Below are positions 36,811 to 45,805 of a stretch of 64,000 nt of DNA, piece after piece (within the stretch, counting starts at the first letter, position 1; each line of letters starts with the position of its first letter). Made by a program: the position numbers and the translations under genes. The notes beneath the pieces were generated by a model. The model saw nothing but the letters and a program-made list of their open reading frames with translations. It ran no database searches and had not been told where the DNA came from. This DNA is from CAVUQH01 sp963774445 (GTDB lineage Bacteria; Myxococcota_A; Polyangia; Haliangiales; Haliangiaceae): the NCBI GenBank assembly GCA_963774445.1, contig CAVZFC010000019.1, positions 558,001-622,000 on the forward strand, read 5' to 3'.

Positions 36811-38211
36811 ATGGCCAACGACGACACCACCATCGAACACCCGTTTGCGCCGCGCGATCTCCCGGCGAGCGCCTCAGCGGCCGAAGCCGCGCACCTCACC
36901 GCCGTCCTCGCCTGCCAGCCGCCCTTCGCTCCCGGCGTCTCGCTGCCCCTCCACCGTCTCGTCGAGCTCGAGCTGGGGCGCTCCGGAAGCAGGTGCGCGG
37001 CCGTGCTGCCCCGGGCCCTCGGGCGCGCCGTCCTTCGTCTGCCGGACCGCCGCGTCTCCCGCGGCCACGCGGCGCTCTACCGCGACGGTGACAGCTGGAG
37101 CATCCGCGACGAGCGCTCGAAGAACGGCACCTTCGTCGAAGGCCAGCGGGTCTCGAGCGCCGAGCTCCGTCCCGGCGCGCTGATCCAGATCGGCGGCACC
37201 TTCCTGCTGTTCCACCGGATGCACGTGCCCGCGCCGCTCGCCCGTTCGCCGCGCTACCTCGACGAGCATCCGGAAGCCTTCTCCACCCTCGACGGCAACC
37301 TCCGCGCCGACTTCAATCTCCTCGAACGCGTCGCGCGCACCGACATTCCGATCATCGTCGAGGGGGCCACCGGGACTGGCAAGGAGCTGACCGCCACGGC
37401 AATCCACGAGCGGTCCGGACGCAAGGGACCGTTCGTTCCCGTCAACTGCGGCGCACTGCCCGAGTCGCTGGTCGAGAGCGAGCTGTTCGGCACCCGCCGC
37501 GGCGCCTTTTCCGGAGCCACCGAGGACCGCAAGGGTCTCGCCCAGGAAGCCAGCGGAGGGACCCTGTTCCTCGACGAGATCGTCGAGCTGTCGGCCAGCG
37601 CCCAGTCCGCGCTGCTGCGACTGCTACAAGACGGTGAGCTGCGCCCGGTCGGCGCAACCCGCGCCATCCGCGTCAACATCCGCATCGTCGCCGCGACCCA
37701 CGAAAACCTGGAACAAGCCGTCGCGACCGGTCGCTTCCGCGAAGATCTGTACGCGCGGCTCGCCGGACACGTCGTCCGCCTGCCCCCGCTTCACGAGCGC
37801 CGCCACGATCTCGGCCTGTTCGTCACCCGCACGCTCGAGCGAGCGCTGGGCGCGCGCGCCGACAATGTCCGTCTCACCCCCGAGGTCGCCACCGCCCTCC
37901 TTCGCTACCCGTTCCCCCGCAACATGCGCGAGCTCGACCACGTCCTGCGGCGCGCCGTGGCCCTGGCTCCCGATCACGTACTCTGCGCGAGCCACTTCCC
38001 GCAGCGGCTCATGGATCACCGACCCACCAACGACGACAACGAGCTTCACGCCAAGCTGGTACGGGCCCTCATGGAAACCGGCGGCAACGTCACCGCCACG
38101 GGCCGCCGCTTCGGAAAAGCGCCGATTCAAATTCGCCGCTGGTGCGCTCGCCTGGGAATCGACCTCGCCTCGTTTCGCGCCGCCACTGGACGTGCGAAGA
38201 GCGCGCACTGA
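36811..38211 (+). CDS. FHA-domain sigma-54-dependent transcriptional activator
   Basis: 466 residues from ATG 36811. Residues 50-135 are an FHA domain (LGRSG, VSRGHAALYRDG, SKNGTFVEGQRV) that binds phosphothreonine. The AAA+ domain has Walker A GATGTGKE (185-192), GAFSGA (231-236; the GAFTGA sigma-54 loop with Ser), Walker B GGTLFLDEI and RFREDLYARL. A Fis-type helix-turn-helix ends the chain (ALMETGGNVTATGRRFGKAPIQIRRW). FHA in place of a receiver domain ties it to Ser/Thr kinases, of which this window has three. Targets could include the sigma-54-like sites noted here. Confidence 0.92.
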   Translation: MANDDTTIEHPFAPRDLPASASAAEAAHLTAVLACQPPFAPGVSLPLHRLVELELGRSGSRCAAVLPRALGRAVLRLPDRRVSRGHAALYRDGDSWSIRDERSKNGTFVEGQRVSSAELRPGALIQIGGTFLLFHRMHVPAPLARSPRYLDEHPEAFSTLDGNLRADFNLLERVARTDIPIIVEGATGTGKELTATAIHERSGRKGPFVPVNCGALPESLVESELFGTRRGAFSGATEDRKGLAQEASGGTLFLDEIVELSASAQSALLRLLQDGELRPVGATRAIRVNIRIVAATHENLEQAVATGRFREDLYARLAGHVVRLPPLHERRHDLGLFVTRTLERALGARADNVRLTPEVATALLRYPFPRNMRELDHVLRRAVALAPDHVLCASHFPQRLMDHRPTNDDNELHAKLVRALMETGGNVTATGRRFGKAPIQIRRWCARLGIDLASFRAATGRAKSAH

Positions 38212-38229
38212 GGACGAGCGCACCGACGG

Positions 38230-39272
38230 ATGTCCAATCAGCAACGAACATCGATGGTGGTCGGCGGCTTGATCGTCACAGCGTGTGTGCTCGCCTGGTA
38301 CCGGCACTCGCAGCCCGCCCCGTCCGCGACGATCACCGAATCTCCGGGCGAGGCTAGGCACGACCGTGGGAACCATCTCGCCACACCCGCTTCGACCACC
38401 GCGAGCAGCGCAGGGGAAGCAGCGACCGTCGATCCGGGTGGAGTTCCGGTTCACGGGCGGGTCAACGATATCGGCGGCGGACCGATCGCCGGCGCGCTGC
38501 TCGTCGCTCGTGCTCTGACCGGTTCACCGGCGGGGATGGCGACGGCCGACGAGAACGGGCGATACCAGCTGCAGCTCGAGCCGGGTGCCTACCGGCTGCG
38601 CGCGTCGTATCCCGGCTACGCCAGCGCAGAACGCAAGCTTCGCATCGCCGGCTCGCGCGAGGAGAATTTTCGTCTCGATCCCAGCTCGCGGATGGAGGGG
38701 CGGGTGGTCTCGCAGCAGACTGGCAAGCCGGTCGCGGGCGCGACCGTTCGGATCGAACACGAGCGAGTCGGCGGCAAGGGCTCCGGCGGCTGGACCGCGT
38801 TCGTCGCCGGGCGGGTGAACGGCGACTACACCGTCGCCGATGCGCACGGCCGGTTCGTGTTTGACGGCCTGTCTTTCCGCCGGGCAACTACACGGTCGAG
38901 CTAGTCGCCGACTCCGGATCTGGCACCGCATCGGCGGCGGTCGTCGCCGGAAAGCAGACTCGAGTCCAGGTTGACGTCACCGGCTGGTCACAGATCGAAG
39001 GCGTAGTCAAAGACGACCACGGCAATCCTGTCGCGGGGGCCCCGGTGCTCGCGTTCAGCGACGATCTGGTGCCGATGAACATCGCCCACGAGCTGGCTCT
39101 GGGGCGATTCCCGCGCACCGACGCAAATGGCGCCTTTTCGCTGACCCGCGTACGCCGTGGCCAGGTCACGGTGGCCATCCTGACACCAGCGGGGAACCGC
39201 CCGCTGTGGGGGCGCCGCGTCGCGATCGACCAGCCGGTCGTGGACCTTGGGGACATCACGGCGACGCCCTAG
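38230..39272 (+). CDS. Carboxypeptidase-regulatory-like domain protein, apparent frameshift
   Basis: From ATG 38230 a single hydrophobic helix (MVVGGLIVTACVLAWY) anchors or exports the protein. Three CarboxypepD_reg-like beta-sandwich repeats follow: VHGRVNDIGGGPIAGALLVA ... GRYQLQLEPGAYRLRASYPGY, then MEGRVVSQQTGKPVAGATV, then IEGVVKDDHGNPVAGAPVLAF. Frame is lost at about 38881. One C added to TTTCCG gives GLSFPPGNYTVELVADSG and runs on to 39272. About 347 residues when corrected. Such repeats are adhesive or structural and common in myxobacteria. The gene lies 18 bases after the FHA regulator. Confidence 0.75.
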
Positions 39273-39368
39273 CGATGCTGACGAGCGCGTGAGCGCCTCG
39301 CCCCTGGGGCCAGGTCGACAGCCTTTCCCCTGCCAACGCGAGGCGGTACGATTTCGGGGCGTCGCTCC

Positions 39369-40742
39369 ATGGTGGATCTGTACGGAGAGTTCGTCGCCCG
39401 TGTGTTGGTCCCGGCCTGGGAGTCGGGGCTGCGGCACCGCTCTACCCTGAGAATCTTGCGCCAGCTCGAGCGCAACCAGTGGCGATCGCTCGACGAGCTG
39501 CAGGCGTTTCAGCTGGGGGAGCTGCGCGCGCTGCTGGCCCACGCCCACGCCCACGTCCCGTACTACCGGCGGGTCATGGACGAGGCGGGGTTGTCGCCGG
39601 AGTCGGTCCGCCACATCGATGACCTTCGCAAGTTGCCGATCCTGACGCGCCCGCTCGAGCGAGCGATCGGTGACGAGCGGCGGTTAACGGCATCGCCGCT
39701 GCCGGCGATCTGCAAACGCACCGGGGGTACGACCGGCGAGCCGCTCATGGTCCGCTACGACCTCGACTCGGACTACTGGCGCGAAGCGATCAAGCTGCGC
39801 GGGTACGGTTGGGCAGGGCATCACACCGGACTGAAGACCCTCCACTTCTGGGGCGTGTCGGTGCGACCGGACAACCGGTTGCTGCCCCGGGTGAAGCGCG
39901 AGCTCGGCCGGGCGGCCAAGCGCCAGCACTACTTCAACTGCTCGCCGCGAGGTCCCGCAGAGCTGGGCGCGCTGGTTCGCTTCATCAAGAAGGAGCGGCC
40001 CGCGGCGATCATCGCCTACGCGCAGGCGTGCGCCGACCTCGCCCGTCACGTCAACCGGACGGGCGCGCGCTCCTGGGACGACATGACCGTGATCTGCGGC
40101 GCCGAGCGGCTGTTTCCCGCCAACCGCGCCGAGATGGTGCAGGCGTTCGGGCCGAACGTGTTCGAGACCTACGGCTGCCGCGAGGTGATGCTGATCGGCA
40201 CCGAGTGCCGGGCCCACGACGGCCTGCACACCTCGATGGAGAACCTGATCATCGAGCTCGTGGTCCGCGACGGCGATCGCGAGCGCCCCGCCGAGCCGGG
40301 CGAGCCGGGTGAGGTGGTCATCACCGATCTGCACAACTACGGCATGCCGTTCATTCGCTACGCCACCGGCGATCTCGCGATCGCCAAGTCAGCGACGGCG
40401 TGCGCGTGCGGCCTCGCGCACCCGCGCCTCGCCTCGGTCGAGGGCCGCCTCACCGAGACCCTGCGAGACGGCCGGGGCAACGCGATCGACGGCATGATCT
40501 TCAACCTGATCGTGGCGCTGCTCGACGACATCGCCCAGTTCCAGGCGGTGCAGCGGGCCGATTCGTCGATCACACTCAAGCTGGTGCCCAGCAAGGAGAT
40601 CGGCCCGGACTCTCTGTCGCAGCTCCGCTACGAGCTGGAGCGCTTCATCCCCGGCACCGACGTCGACGTCCAGATCGTCAACGACATTCCGCTGACGGCC
40701 GCGGGCAAGCGGCAGATCGTCGCCGTCGAGCGACGGCTATAG
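39369..40742 (+). CDS. PaaK/CapK-like AMP-forming acyl-CoA ligase family protein
   Basis: 457 residues. The adenylate-forming signature is CKRTGGTTGEPLMVRYD (about 115-131). Other family motifs are FETYGCREVMLIGTEC (the YGxxE-like motif), GEPGEVVITDLHNYGMPFIRYATGDL and the C-terminal PLTAAGKRQIV with the catalytic Lys. N-terminal LLAHAHAHVPYYRR is typical of the phenylacetate-CoA ligase/CapK group. It activates a carboxylic acid with ATP; the acid is unknown. It overlaps the convergent desaturase gene by six bases. Confidence 0.87.
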   Translation: MVDLYGEFVARVLVPAWESGLRHRSTLRILRQLERNQWRSLDELQAFQLGELRALLAHAHAHVPYYRRVMDEAGLSPESVRHIDDLRKLPILTRPLERAIGDERRLTASPLPAICKRTGGTTGEPLMVRYDLDSDYWREAIKLRGYGWAGHHTGLKTLHFWGVSVRPDNRLLPRVKRELGRAAKRQHYFNCSPRGPAELGALVRFIKKERPAAIIAYAQACADLARHVNRTGARSWDDMTVICGAERLFPANRAEMVQAFGPNVFETYGCREVMLIGTECRAHDGLHTSMENLIIELVVRDGDRERPAEPGEPGEVVITDLHNYGMPFIRYATGDLAIAKSATACACGLAHPRLASVEGRLTETLRDGRGNAIDGMIFNLIVALLDDIAQFQAVQRADSSITLKLVPSKEIGPDSLSQLRYELERFIPGTDVDVQIVNDIPLTAAGKRQIVAVERRL

Positions 40743-41627
40743 CGGTTCGTCGGCCAGCGGCGCCACCGGCGCGCGAACGCGGGCGACGGCGCGGGTCTCG
40801 CCGCGCAGCACATGGGCGGGCGGGCGCTCCAGGCCGCGCACCAGCCCCAGCTTCTCCAGCGCGCGCAGGCCGTAGAACGTCAGGTCGACCTCCCACCAGA
40901 AGAAGCCCTGGGCCGCCGACCGTTGGTAGTGGTGATGGTTGTTGTGCCATCCCTCGCCCAGCGTGACCAGCGCCAGCACCGGGCTGTTGCGCGAGTCGTC
41001 GCTCGTCTGGTAGCGGCGCCGTCCCAGCATGTGACTGAGCGAGTTGATGGTGAAGGTGCCGTGCCAGAGGAGCACGGTGGAGACGAAGAAGCCCCAGACC
41101 AGCGCGGTCGGCCCGCCGATCCACAGGAGCGCCGCCGCCAGCAGCAGGCCGGGCAGGTGCTTGAGCCGGCCGAGCACGCGGAGCTCCGGGTAGCGGGCCA
41201 GGTCGCGCACCTGATCGTAGTCGACGAGGTCGTGGCGCCGCGTCAGCATCCAGCCGATGTGCGACCACCAGAAGCCGTCGCGGCGGGCCGAGTGGATATC
41301 GCCGGGTTGATCGGAGAAGCGGTGGTGATGTCGGTGATTGGCCGCCCACCAAAGCACGCCCCGCTGCAGCGAGGTCTGGGCAAGAAAGGCCAGCGCGAGC
41401 TGCATCGGCCGCGAGGTCTTGAAGCTGCGATGGGAGAAGTAGCGGTGGTAGCCGGCGGTGACGAAGAACATCCGGGTGACGTAGAGCGCAAGCGCCCAGA
41501 CCAGGCCGGCCCACGAAAAGCCGAGGAGGACCACGCCGACGACCGCGGCCACGTGCACGCTCCAGAACGGAATCGTGCCCCGGTTGAAGTAGTCCTTCTG
41601 AATCGCCGCCAGCCGCCGCAGGGTCAT
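40737..41627 (-). CDS. Acyl-CoA delta-9-type fatty acid desaturase
   Basis: 296 residues with four membrane helices. The three histidine boxes that bind the di-iron centre are intact: HRYFSH (61-66), HRHHH (98-102) and HNNHH (228-232). Flanking motifs GYHRYFSHRSFK, WWAANHRHHHRFSDQPGDIHS and GEGWHNNHHHYQRSAAQGF are those of stearoyl-CoA-type desaturases. It inserts a cis double bond into saturated acyl-CoA using O2 and reduced ferredoxin or rubredoxin, adjusting membrane fluidity. A large palindrome lies upstream of its start. Confidence 0.93.
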   Translation of the reverse strand: MTLRRLAAIQKDYFNRGTIPFWSVHVAAVVGVVLLGFSWAGLVWALALYVTRMFFVTAGYHRYFSHRSFKTSRPMQLALAFLAQTSLQRGVLWWAANHRHHHRFSDQPGDIHSARRDGFWWSHIGWMLTRRHDLVDYDQVRDLARYPELRVLGRLKHLPGLLLAAALLWIGGPTALVWGFFVSTVLLWHGTFTINSLSHMLGRRRYQTSDDSRNSPVLALVTLGEGWHNNHHHYQRSAAQGFFWWEVDLTFYGLRALEKLGLVRGLERPPAHVLRGETRAVARVRAPVAPLADEPL

Positions 41628-41674
41628 GGATCAAGCGTGCAGCCGCCCCCGTCATGTGGCCGCAACGGTTCGAC

Positions 41675-41739
41675 CACACACCGGTCATCATCGCGTCGGG
41701 CCCCGCAGGGCCAGGCTTCGCGATGATGACCGGTGTGTG
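41675..41739. repeat. 21-bp perfect inverted repeat between divergent genes
   Basis: Arms at 41675-41695 (starting CACACACCGGTCATC) and 41719-41739 are perfectly complementary and separated by 23 bases that hold a second short hairpin (GGGCCCCGCAGGGCC). It lies 48 bases upstream of the desaturase start and about 107 bases before the kinase start. Operator, transcription-blocking hairpin or dispersed palindrome are all possible. Confidence 0.7.
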
Positions 41740-41845
41740 ACGCCGACATCGCCCGCGCGCTGATCGACTAGCTGCCAGCCGCAGATCTTCCACAAAGTTG
41801 CCCACCCGGTTGCCTGGTGGTTTCGTCGTAGCCAGGGTGGGAGCG

Positions 41846-42841
41846 ATGCACCAGCGCGCAGCAACGGCGACCTGGACCGGGTCCGGCGGCGCCAGCTGGG
41901 ATGACACGATCCGCGAATCGGCGTCGATGCCCGGCCTGGAGCTCCCGACCGCACCCGCGCAGGCCGTGCGGCCTCCGGGCCCGCAGCTGGGCAGCTATCG
42001 GGTGCTCGGGCTCCTCGGCGAGGGCGGCATGGCGCGGGTCTACCTGGGCGAGCACGCGCTCATCGGCAAGCGGGTGGCGATCAAGCGGCTGCTGCCGCAA
42101 CTGGCCCACTACCAGGATGCTCGCGAGCTGTTCCTGCGCGAGGCGCGCATCGCGGGCGCCGTGCGCCACCCCAACGTCATCGACGTCTACGACTTCGGCA
42201 ACGACGACGAGGGCCTGCCGTTCTACGTCATGGAGTTGGCCGCCGGCGAGCCGCTGGCCAGTCGCCTGGCACGGGCGCCGCTGCTCCTGTCGCAGGCGCT
42301 CGACGTCGGCATCGCGCTGGCCGACGCGGTCAAGGCGGTACACAGCGCCGGCTTCCTCCATCGCGACATCAAGTCGGAGAACGTGCTGCTCACGCGGCAC
42401 CGCCGGCGCCTGGTGCCCAAGCTGATCGACTTCGGCATCGCCCGGCCGATCGCCGAAGCTCCCCGAGGAGAGCCGGCGGGGATGGTCGGCACGCCGCGCA
42501 CCATGGCGCCGGAACAGATCGCGCAGGAGAAGATCGACGAGCGAACCGACATCTGGGCGCTGGGCGTGATGCTCCACGAGATGATCACTGCCGATCTGCC
42601 GTTCCGCCACGGAAGCTGCGTGCAGGAGGATCTGATGGCGATCCTCACCGAGCCGCCGCAGCCGCTGCCGGGCACCGTCGACCCGGCAATTCGCTCGGTC
42701 GTCGCCTCCTGCCTGCGCAAAGACCCTGCCGAGCGCCCGCCGACCTGCGGCGCCCTGGCCGAGAGGCTGCGCCTGGCCCGCAGCACGTACCTGTCGCGCC
42801 AGGGGATGACCGAACGCGGCCCCGATGACGACGACGACTAG
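41846..42841 (+). CDS. Soluble Hanks-type Ser/Thr protein kinase
   Basis: 331 residues from ATG 41846 (AGGGTGGGAG just upstream; longer in-frame starts are less likely). The kinase domain runs from about 47 to 305: GEGGMARVYLGE, catalytic Lys in VAIKRLL, HRDIKSEN, IDFGIARP and GTPRTMAPEQIAQ. The chain ends with a DDDDD tail and has no membrane helix or sensor domain, so it is cytoplasmic and must be regulated by partners. It may phosphorylate FHA proteins such as the regulator at 36811. Confidence 0.92.
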   Translation: MHQRAATATWTGSGGASWDDTIRESASMPGLELPTAPAQAVRPPGPQLGSYRVLGLLGEGGMARVYLGEHALIGKRVAIKRLLPQLAHYQDARELFLREARIAGAVRHPNVIDVYDFGNDDEGLPFYVMELAAGEPLASRLARAPLLLSQALDVGIALADAVKAVHSAGFLHRDIKSENVLLTRHRRRLVPKLIDFGIARPIAEAPRGEPAGMVGTPRTMAPEQIAQEKIDERTDIWALGVMLHEMITADLPFRHGSCVQEDLMAILTEPPQPLPGTVDPAIRSVVASCLRKDPAERPPTCGALAERLRLARSTYLSRQGMTERGPDDDDD

Positions 42842-42845
42842 CTAG

Positions 42846-43112
42846 GGGGCTGTCCCTATTGGGGGAGACGCAGAACCGACGCAGGGGCGCCTCGTTCCTG
42901 GAATCCGGTCGTCCTGAGCGAAGCCCGCGCAACGCGCGGGCGGAGTCGAAGGACGCATCCGAAGCGCCTCGCGCCACCGCCAACGAGGGCTCCGGTTCTG
43001 CACGCTGCGCCCTTCGACCCTTCGGCAAGCTCAGGGCTGAGCACGCTGCGCGCGCTCAGCGCGCTCAGCGCGACCGGGTACCAAGATTGGCGCGCCAAAT
43101 AGGGACAGCCCC
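42846..43112. mobile_element. MITE-like element with 15-bp terminal inverted repeats
   Basis: GGGGCTGTCCCTATT at 42846-42860 and its exact complement at 43098-43112 bound 267 bases with no plausible gene. Inside are nested palindromes: GCAGAACC/GGTTCTGC, a GCCCGCGC/GCGCGGGC hairpin and GTCGAAGG/CCTTCGAC pieces related to the repeat at 28767-28831. It lies between the kinase stop and the convergent lipoprotein stop. Confidence 0.65.
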
Positions 43113-43119
43113 TCGGCCG

Positions 43120-43845
43120 CTACTGCCAGGAGCAGATCGCGGGCAGCGGGTCGACGAAGGTCGAGGTGTGCTCGAGCCAATCTTCGCCGGCCACCGCGAC
43201 GGTGCCGCCGGTGCCGGCCTCGGGCCCGATGATGAAGGTGTCGTCGACGGCGATGCCGGCGGCGGCGTAGGCGTCGATGTCGCTGGTCGCGTTGCCGTAG
43301 GCATAGGCGAAGCTGAAGCCCTCGGCCTCCATATCCATCAGGGCGCCGCTCTTGAAGTCGGCTGCGCTGTTGCCGAACACCAACCCCGGGGCGAGAGTGA
43401 CCCGCGTGTGCTCCGGGTCGATCGGGTAGCCGTGCGCGGTCAGCCACTCGAGGGTCGCGTCGGCCGCGTTCTGACCGGTCAGCCCCACGGGCGCACCCTC
43501 GGGGCGCGCGGTCAGATAGAGGATGAAGTAACCGCGCTCGGCGTAGTCGCTGATCATCGCCGCGGCGCCGGCGCGCTCGGCCGGGTCGTGCGTGCCGGTG
43601 ATGAGCTGGGAGAGAAACTCGTTGTCGCTGGTCGTCAGCGTCGCGTCGATGTCGGTGACGATGGCGACGCCGGGCACCTGACAGCGCGGCAGCCCCTGCG
43701 TCCCCGCGTCGGCGCCACCGTTCGTCGGGGTTCCACCGTCAGGACCCCAGTCGATCCCGCTGTCGACGCCAGCACCACTCCGCTGACTGTTGGACGAGCA
43801 ACCAGCCAACAGCGACAGCAACGCAACTCGGACCACGATTCGCAT
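43120..43845 (-). CDS. HAD/LNS2-like lipoprotein phosphatase homologue
   Basis: 241 residues. Lipobox SLLAGC gives Cys16, with a Gly/Asp/Thr linker to 50. The domain begins VAIVTDIDATLTTSDNEF, where D65-I-D67-A-T is the HAD nucleophile motif DxDx(T/V). YFILYLTARPEG is motif II, and FAYAYGNATSDIDAYAAAGI is motif IV. This order matches the LNS2/lipin phosphatidate phosphatase-like group of HAD proteins. An exported, lipid-anchored member suggests action on envelope lipids or phosphate esters; the substrate is inferred. Confidence 0.82.
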   Translation of the reverse strand: MRIVVRVALLSLLAGCSSNSQRSGAGVDSGIDWGPDGGTPTNGGADAGTQGLPRCQVPGVAIVTDIDATLTTSDNEFLSQLITGTHDPAERAGAAAMISDYAERGYFILYLTARPEGAPVGLTGQNAADATLEWLTAHGYPIDPEHTRVTLAPGLVFGNSAADFKSGALMDMEAEGFSFAYAYGNATSDIDAYAAAGIAVDDTFIIGPEAGTGGTVAVAGEDWLEHTSTFVDPLPAICSWQ

Positions 43846-43981
43846 GTCGCCCTCACAGTGCCAGAGGCGGCGCAGAGCGGCTCACACAAACCGACATCGA
43901 CCCGGCGCCCGTCATGCGTCGCATCCGAGGTGACTGGAATTCCAGGGAAATACGGGCCGAACGCTCTGCTAGAGTGCCGCG

Positions 43982-45751
43982 ATGCGAGCGACGCGAATGC
44001 CCCTCCTGCTCCTTGGGCTGGCGGCCTGCGGCTCCCACGATGCGGCCCCGCAAAAGAAGGCCGCCGCCGCCGTGCCCGCCGTGCCTGCCGAGGATCCAAT
44101 CACCGAGGCCGACGGCCTGGTCGTGCTCGCCCGCGGCGCCGAGCCGCGCCGCGCGCTGCACATGATCGGAAAGACCGGCGATGCCGGCGAGACCGAGCTG
44201 GTCCTCGAGGCACAGGTCGACGCGCTCCATTCCGGGGGCGCCGTGACCTCCCACCTGCCTGCCGTCTACAGCTTCCTCCGCGAAAAGATCGTCGGTATCG
44301 ACGGCGACCAGTTTTGGCTCCACTTCGACCCGCGCGCGATCCGCATTCCCGCCCGACCAGCGCTGGCGGCGAAGATCCGGGCGAAGCCGTCTGACCAGGC
44401 GCTCGACAACCGCGCCGGGCTGCTGCCCTGGCCGACCCTCAACGAGGTCGAGCAACAGCTGAAGATCGCCGCCGGCGGCATGCCCGTGCAGCTCGAGGCG
44501 ATCCAGCGCATCCGCCTGCCCGAGACGCCCGTGGGCCCCGGCGCGCGCTGGCGGACGCAGTGGAAACCGACCCTCGGCGGGGCGACGCTGGAAACGCAAG
44601 TCGAGGTGCGACTCACCGCGCTGACCGATGATGAGGTCGTGCTGGAGATCGACGTCCAGGCCACCCACCTGCCGGTCGAGGTCCAGGGACCGAAGGGAAT
44701 GCGCCTGCGGGTTGACGAATTGCACGGCGGCGGCCACGCGCGGCGAAGCCTCCAGGTGACCGGACCAGCCAGCGTCTCGATGAACATCGACAGCCGTTTC
44801 ACGGTGCTCATCGAGGCGGGTGGCGAGGTCTTGTCCAACACCGATCACCGCTCGCGGTGGGCGTATCGCCTCTCGAGCCCCCCGGCCGACGAGCCCGACA
44901 GCGTGAAGCCGGACGCGTCGAGCCTCGACCGGGCGCGCCGATGTACGGCGCAGATCGCGCGACTGCGGGCCATGCTGAACGGCTGGGAGCTCGGCAGCCC
45001 GGATACGGACGCCCTCGACTCACCAGTACCGTACGGCTTCGCCGCGCCCGCCGGCGTCAACCCGATGACCCGCTTCACCGGCCACGCGCTGGGGATTCAG
45101 CTCGACGCCAACGGGGCGGTGACCTTGCTCCGCAGCTCACCCTCGCTCCACTGGCAACAGCCCCGCGCGAACGACGCCTTCGTCCAGCACCTGCGCGCAG
45201 AGATCGATCGCGCGCGCGCCGAGACGGGCGCCGCGCCGATCGTGGCGATCGTCGCCGAGCCAGCGACCGATCTTCGGCCGCTCGAGCGCATCCGGCACGA
45301 GCTTGGTGCAGACGTCCCGCTGGGAATCGCCGTGCACAAGTCGAACCGGACGGTGACCGACGAGGTGGTGGCCACGCTGCCCGGAACACCGGCATGGGCC
45401 CGCGCAATCCTGGCCGACCATGGCGGCGAGCTGATGAGCAAGGGACTCCTGGGCGGCCGACAGCTCGTGCCCGACCTCCTGCGCGCGGGCGCGCTCTGTC
45501 CCGCGGTCGCGCCAATCATGGGCCGCGTCGCAGAGGGTGAGATGATCGACGTGGTCTTCCCGGCCGTCGTCGACGCCGCGGAGAGCTGTCGGTGCGAAGG
45601 CATCGATGTCAACGCCTATCTCGCACTGCTGGCGCCGATCGTTTCGGCCGCATCGCATTTCGGCTTCGTGCGACTGCCCCCGGACCTGCCGCTGACCACG
45701 ACCGGCGACCTCGTCAGTCGGATCGGAAGGCGACGCCGCACGTCGCGATGA
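43982..45751 (+). CDS. Large lipoprotein of unknown function
   Basis: 589 residues. Lipobox GLAAC gives a lipidated Cys16. After an Ala/Pro linker the first half is beta-rich (TELVLEAQVDALHSGGAVTS, FWLHFDPRAIRIPARP, GARWRTQWKPTLGGATLETQVEVRLTAL), reminiscent of DUF6263-type periplasmic domains. A second half follows from about 330 with Cys-containing helices (RRCTAQIARLRAML) and an alpha/beta segment (PIVAIVAEPATDLRPLERIR) like the biopolymer transport (ExbD-like) periplasmic domain. No family could be fixed. Adjacent myxobacterial proteins suggest an envelope role. Confidence 0.7.
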   Translation: MRATRMPLLLLGLAACGSHDAAPQKKAAAAVPAVPAEDPITEADGLVVLARGAEPRRALHMIGKTGDAGETELVLEAQVDALHSGGAVTSHLPAVYSFLREKIVGIDGDQFWLHFDPRAIRIPARPALAAKIRAKPSDQALDNRAGLLPWPTLNEVEQQLKIAAGGMPVQLEAIQRIRLPETPVGPGARWRTQWKPTLGGATLETQVEVRLTALTDDEVVLEIDVQATHLPVEVQGPKGMRLRVDELHGGGHARRSLQVTGPASVSMNIDSRFTVLIEAGGEVLSNTDHRSRWAYRLSSPPADEPDSVKPDASSLDRARRCTAQIARLRAMLNGWELGSPDTDALDSPVPYGFAAPAGVNPMTRFTGHALGIQLDANGAVTLLRSSPSLHWQQPRANDAFVQHLRAEIDRARAETGAAPIVAIVAEPATDLRPLERIRHELGADVPLGIAVHKSNRTVTDEVVATLPGTPAWARAILADHGGELMSKGLLGGRQLVPDLLRAGALCPAVAPIMGRVAEGEMIDVVFPAVVDAAESCRCEGIDVNAYLALLAPIVSAASHFGFVRLPPDLPLTTTGDLVSRIGRRRRTSR

Positions 45752-45805
45752 CGACACGCGCGGGCGGGCCCAACCGCTCGACATCGTTGCTATCTGGCCG
45801 GTTTT

